From contig CAYWXG010000038.1 in the NCBI GenBank assembly GCA_964462445.1, forward strand, positions 1 through 25,256: DNA of 25,256 nt, given 5' to 3'. This DNA comes from JAGBWK01 sp964462445. GTDB lineage: Bacteria; Bacteroidota; Bacteroidia; Bacteroidales; Muribaculaceae. Positions 22,921-25,256 of this stretch are shown here, one piece after another (position 1 is the stretch's first letter; each line of letters begins with the position of its first letter). The notes beneath the pieces were generated by a model. The model saw nothing but the letters and a program-made list of their open reading frames with translations, made no database searches and was not told where the DNA came from. The translations under genes were made by a program, and so were the position numbers.

Positions 22921-25077
22921 ATGAAGGTCTATCAATCTAACGAAATCAAAAACATAGCCTTGCTTGGTAGCAAAGGCTCGGGTAAGACCACACTTGCTGA
23001 AGCTATGCTTTACGAGTGTGGAGTTATAAAACGTCGCGGTACTATTGATGCCAAAAATACCGTTAGTGACTATTTCCCTGTTGAAAAAGAGTATGGTTAC
23101 TCTGTTTTTTCAACAGTTTTTTATGCCGAATTCCTTGGTAAAAAACTTAATGTAATCGACTGCCCCGGAGCTGACGACTTCGTAGGGAATGCTATTACAG
23201 CTCTTAATATGACCGATACAGGAGTTATCCTTATCGACTCTGAATACGGTGTAGAAGTCGGTACTCAAAATATTTTCCGTACTACTGCATCTCTTAAAAA
23301 ACCGGTTATTTTTGCGCTCAACCAACTCGACGGCGAAAAAGCCGACTACGACAACGTAATTGAGCAAATGCGCGAAATCTTCGGACCGAAAGTTACTCCG
23401 ATTCAATATCCTCTCGCTTGTGGTCCCGGCTTTAACGCTATGATCGACGTGCTTTTGATGAAAAAATATTCATGGGGCCCCGACGGTGGTGTTCCCACTA
23501 TTGAAGAAATTCCCGAATCGGAAATAGAACGCGCTCAAGAACTCCATCAGCAACTCGTTGAAGCAGCTGCCGAAAACGACGAAACTCTCATGGAGAAATT
23601 CTTCGACCAAGGACACCTTACTGAAGATGAAATGCGCGAAGGTATTCGCAAAGGCCTTATCGACCGCTCGATCTTCCCAGTATTCTGCGTTAGCGCACTT
23701 AAAGATATGGGTGTTCGCCGCATGATGGAATTCCTTGGCAACGTAGTTCCTTTCGTTAACGACATGCCCGCGCCCGTTGATACTCAAGGCAACGAAATTA
23801 AGCCCGACTCTGACGGTCCGCTTTCTATTTTCATGTTCAAAACAACTGTTGAGCCCCACATCGGCGAAGTTCAGTACTTCAAAGTTATGTCAGGTACACT
23901 CACTGCTGGCGCCGACCTCGACAATGTCACCCGTGGCACAAAAGAACGTATCGCCCAAATGTACTGCGTTTGTGGTCAAATCAAAACTCAAGTTGACAAA
24001 CTTTGCGCCGGCGATATAGGAGCAACAGTTAAACTTAAAGACGTGCGCACAGGCAACACTCTTAACGAAAAAGGTTGCGAAATCGCATTCGACTTCATCA
24101 AATATCCTGCACCTAAATATCAACGCGCTATCCGTCCCGTGACTGAAAGCGACGCTGAAAAACTTAGTGCTATCCTCAACCGCATGCACGAAGAGGACCC
24201 GACTTGGGAAATCGAACAATCTAAAGAACTCAAGCAGACTATTCTTTCAGGTCAAGGTGAATTCCACCTCCGCACACTCAAATGGCGTGTTGAAAACAAC
24301 GATAAATTGCCAATCGTATTCGAAGAACCCAAAATCCCATATCGCGAAACAATCACCAAAGCATCGCGTGCCGACTATCGCCACAAAAAGCAATCGGGTG
24401 GTGCAGGCCAATTCGGTGAAGTTCACTTGATTATCGAACCCTACGTTGAAGGAGCTGCAGTTCCCGATACATATAAATTCGGCAACCAAGAATTCAAGAT
24501 GAGTGTTCGCGATACTCAAGAAATTCCTCTTAGCTGGGGCGGTAAACTTGTGGTTCATAACTGTATCGTGGGTGGTGCTATTGACGCTCGCTTCATCCCC
24601 GCTATCGTTAAAGGTTTGATGGATCGCATGGAACAAGGTCCTTTGACCGGTTCTTACGCTCGCGACGTTCGCGTTTGCATCTACGATGGTAAAATGCACC
24701 CGGTTGACTCAAATGAAATCTCATTCCGTTTGGCAGGACGTAATGCATTCTCTGAAGCATTCCGCAACGCAAACCCCAAAGTTCTCGAACCTATCTACGA
24801 TGTGGAAGTGATGGTTCCATCTGATGTAATGGGCGACGTTATGTCCGACCTTCAAGGACGTCGTGCTATCATCATGGGTATGTCAAGCGAAAACGGTTTC
24901 GAAAAACTTTTGGCGAAAGTTCCTTTGAAAGAAATGTCGAGCTATTCAACAGCATTGAGCTCAATCACCGGTGGTCGCTCTTCATTCTCAATGAAATTTG
25001 CATCCTACGAACTTGTGCCCGGCGACGTTCAAGAAAAACTCCTCAAAGAATACGCCGAACAAAACACCGAAGAATAA
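22921..25077 (+). CDS. fusA2: EF-G2: elongation factor G paralogue with degenerate GTPase motifs
   Basis: 718 aa with all five EF-G domains: G domain (about 8-285), II (about 300-385), III (about 400-475), IV (about 478-600, with KKQSGGAGQFGEV near 490-501) and V (about 605-695). G1 is GSKGSGKTT (16-24) instead of AHIDAGKTT. G3 is DCPGADDF (80-87), with Ala84 replacing the catalytic His of DTPGH. G4 is NQLD (134-137), with Gln replacing Lys of NKMD. In switch I the usual RGITI is YGYSV. These losses fit the Bacteroides EF-G2 group, reported to support translocation without GTP hydrolysis and to be induced during carbohydrate starvation. Codon use (many CGC, CGT, CTC, ending-C codons) differs from neighbours and suggests high expression. 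It is divergent from lon, and the nearby starch PUL makes nutrient control plausible. Confidence 0.92.
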   Translation: MKVYQSNEIKNIALLGSKGSGKTTLAEAMLYECGVIKRRGTIDAKNTVSDYFPVEKEYGYSVFSTVFYAEFLGKKLNVIDCPGADDFVGNAITALNMTDTGVILIDSEYGVEVGTQNIFRTTASLKKPVIFALNQLDGEKADYDNVIEQMREIFGPKVTPIQYPLACGPGFNAMIDVLLMKKYSWGPDGGVPTIEEIPESEIERAQELHQQLVEAAAENDETLMEKFFDQGHLTEDEMREGIRKGLIDRSIFPVFCVSALKDMGVRRMMEFLGNVVPFVNDMPAPVDTQGNEIKPDSDGPLSIFMFKTTVEPHIGEVQYFKVMSGTLTAGADLDNVTRGTKERIAQMYCVCGQIKTQVDKLCAGDIGATVKLKDVRTGNTLNEKGCEIAFDFIKYPAPKYQRAIRPVTESDAEKLSAILNRMHEEDPTWEIEQSKELKQTILSGQGEFHLRTLKWRVENNDKLPIVFEEPKIPYRETITKASRADYRHKKQSGGAGQFGEVHLIIEPYVEGAAVPDTYKFGNQEFKMSVRDTQEIPLSWGGKLVVHNCIVGGAIDARFIPAIVKGLMDRMEQGPLTGSYARDVRVCIYDGKMHPVDSNEISFRLAGRNAFSEAFRNANPKVLEPIYDVEVMVPSDVMGDVMSDLQGRRAIIMGMSSENGFEKLLAKVPLKEMSSYSTALSSITGGRSSFSMKFASYELVPGDVQEKLLKEYAEQNTEE

Positions 25078-25133
25078 CGAATTCTGTTGTAGCACAACAA
25101 ACATTTATTTTCCATTTTTGAGAATACACTGAT

Positions 25134-25170
25134 AAAAGAGGCTGTCTAACAAGTTTGTTAGTCGGCCTCT
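25134..25170. repeat. Palindromic 37-bp repeat, copy 2 (inverted relative to copy 1)
   Basis: Exact reverse complement of 21-57. It starts 56 nt after the EF-G2 stop, in the same sense relative to the upstream gene as copy 1, so it may be that gene's terminator. Unlike copy 1, no T run follows the stem: the sequence passes directly into CTCTAACGCC and an unrelated open frame, as if the U tract had been replaced. Confidence 0.75.
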
Positions 25171-25174
25171 CTCT

Positions 25175-25256
25175 AACGCCGTACAGGTGGCTGATGTGCT
25201 TGAATGGATTCTTGAACAGGTGGGAGAAGCCGAAGTGTGGCAAACTTCTTTCTCCA
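25175..25256 (+). CDS. Fragment of unrelated reading frame at right edge (no start, runs off window)
   Basis: A frame that is open from just after the repeat to the window end reads NAVQVADVLEWILEQVGEAE followed by VWQTSFS. It looks like real protein (amphipathic helix, then a strand) and recalls proteins of Bacteroidales mobile elements or prophages, but I cannot name it. There is no ATG in frame: going upstream, the frame crosses the palindrome and stops at 25133. Either it starts at GTG or CTG, or its 5' end has been lost. The minus-strand reading of the same bases (PHFGFSHLFKNPFKHISHLY) is also open but less protein-like. Confidence 0.4.

Noticed and set aside
23470..24699. Long minus-strand open frames opposite the EF-G2 gene (23470-23859, 23890-24219, 24247-24699)
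   Set aside because: They are shadows produced by the strong codon bias of the EF-G2 gene; no signal peptides, domains or promoters support them.

Overview
The window looks like a gut Bacteroidales chromosome, probably Muribaculaceae-like, although the family is a guess. The evidence is an AT-rich genome with SusC/SusD pairs, lipoproteins with acidic residues after the lipidated Cys, TAnnTTTG-type -7 boxes, almost no Shine-Dalgarno sequences, and an EF-G2 type elongation factor paralogue.

Positions 75-13520 (all minus strand) form a starch/maltodextrin utilisation locus. In transcription order it encodes a DcaP-like outer-membrane porin, a membrane-anchored SusR-type regulator (TPR-like sensor, one TM, coiled coil, C-terminal HTH), a SusC TonB-dependent transporter, a SusD lipoprotein, a SusE/F-position lipoprotein with four tandem CBM26-like modules, a surface GH13 alpha-amylase lipoprotein and a periplasmic GH97 (SusB-type) alpha-glucosidase. 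SusC through GH97 are spaced 11-31 bp apart and read as one operon. The inferred logic is surface capture and cleavage of starch, import through SusCD, then release of glucose in the periplasm.

Positions ~13.69-16.5 kb are an accessory island. A 5'-truncated Mu-F-like phage head protein is fused to an AT-rich C-terminus carrying an HEFGH zincin-like motif and a terminal domain resembling phage BECR-type nucleases, so it looks like a MuF polymorphic toxin relic. Opposite it are three small phage/mobile-type genes. No same-strand immunity gene is visible.

Positions 16.69-20.10 kb (plus strand) hold an outer-membrane beta-barrel receptor overlapping a small cysteine-rich DUF2141-like secreted protein, then a membrane protein and a winged-helix regulator.

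Positions 20.1-25.1 kb hold a Lon protease (minus) and, divergently, an EF-G2 paralogue (plus) whose catalytic PGH histidine is Ala. The lon upstream region carries an exact sigma-54 -24/-12 sequence and, about 150 bp further upstream, an 8+8 bp dyad. The lon terminator lies inside the 3' end of the convergent regulator gene.

A 37-bp palindromic repeat occurs once near each edge of the window in opposite orientation. At the right edge it abuts a fragment of an unrelated, probably mobile-element reading frame.
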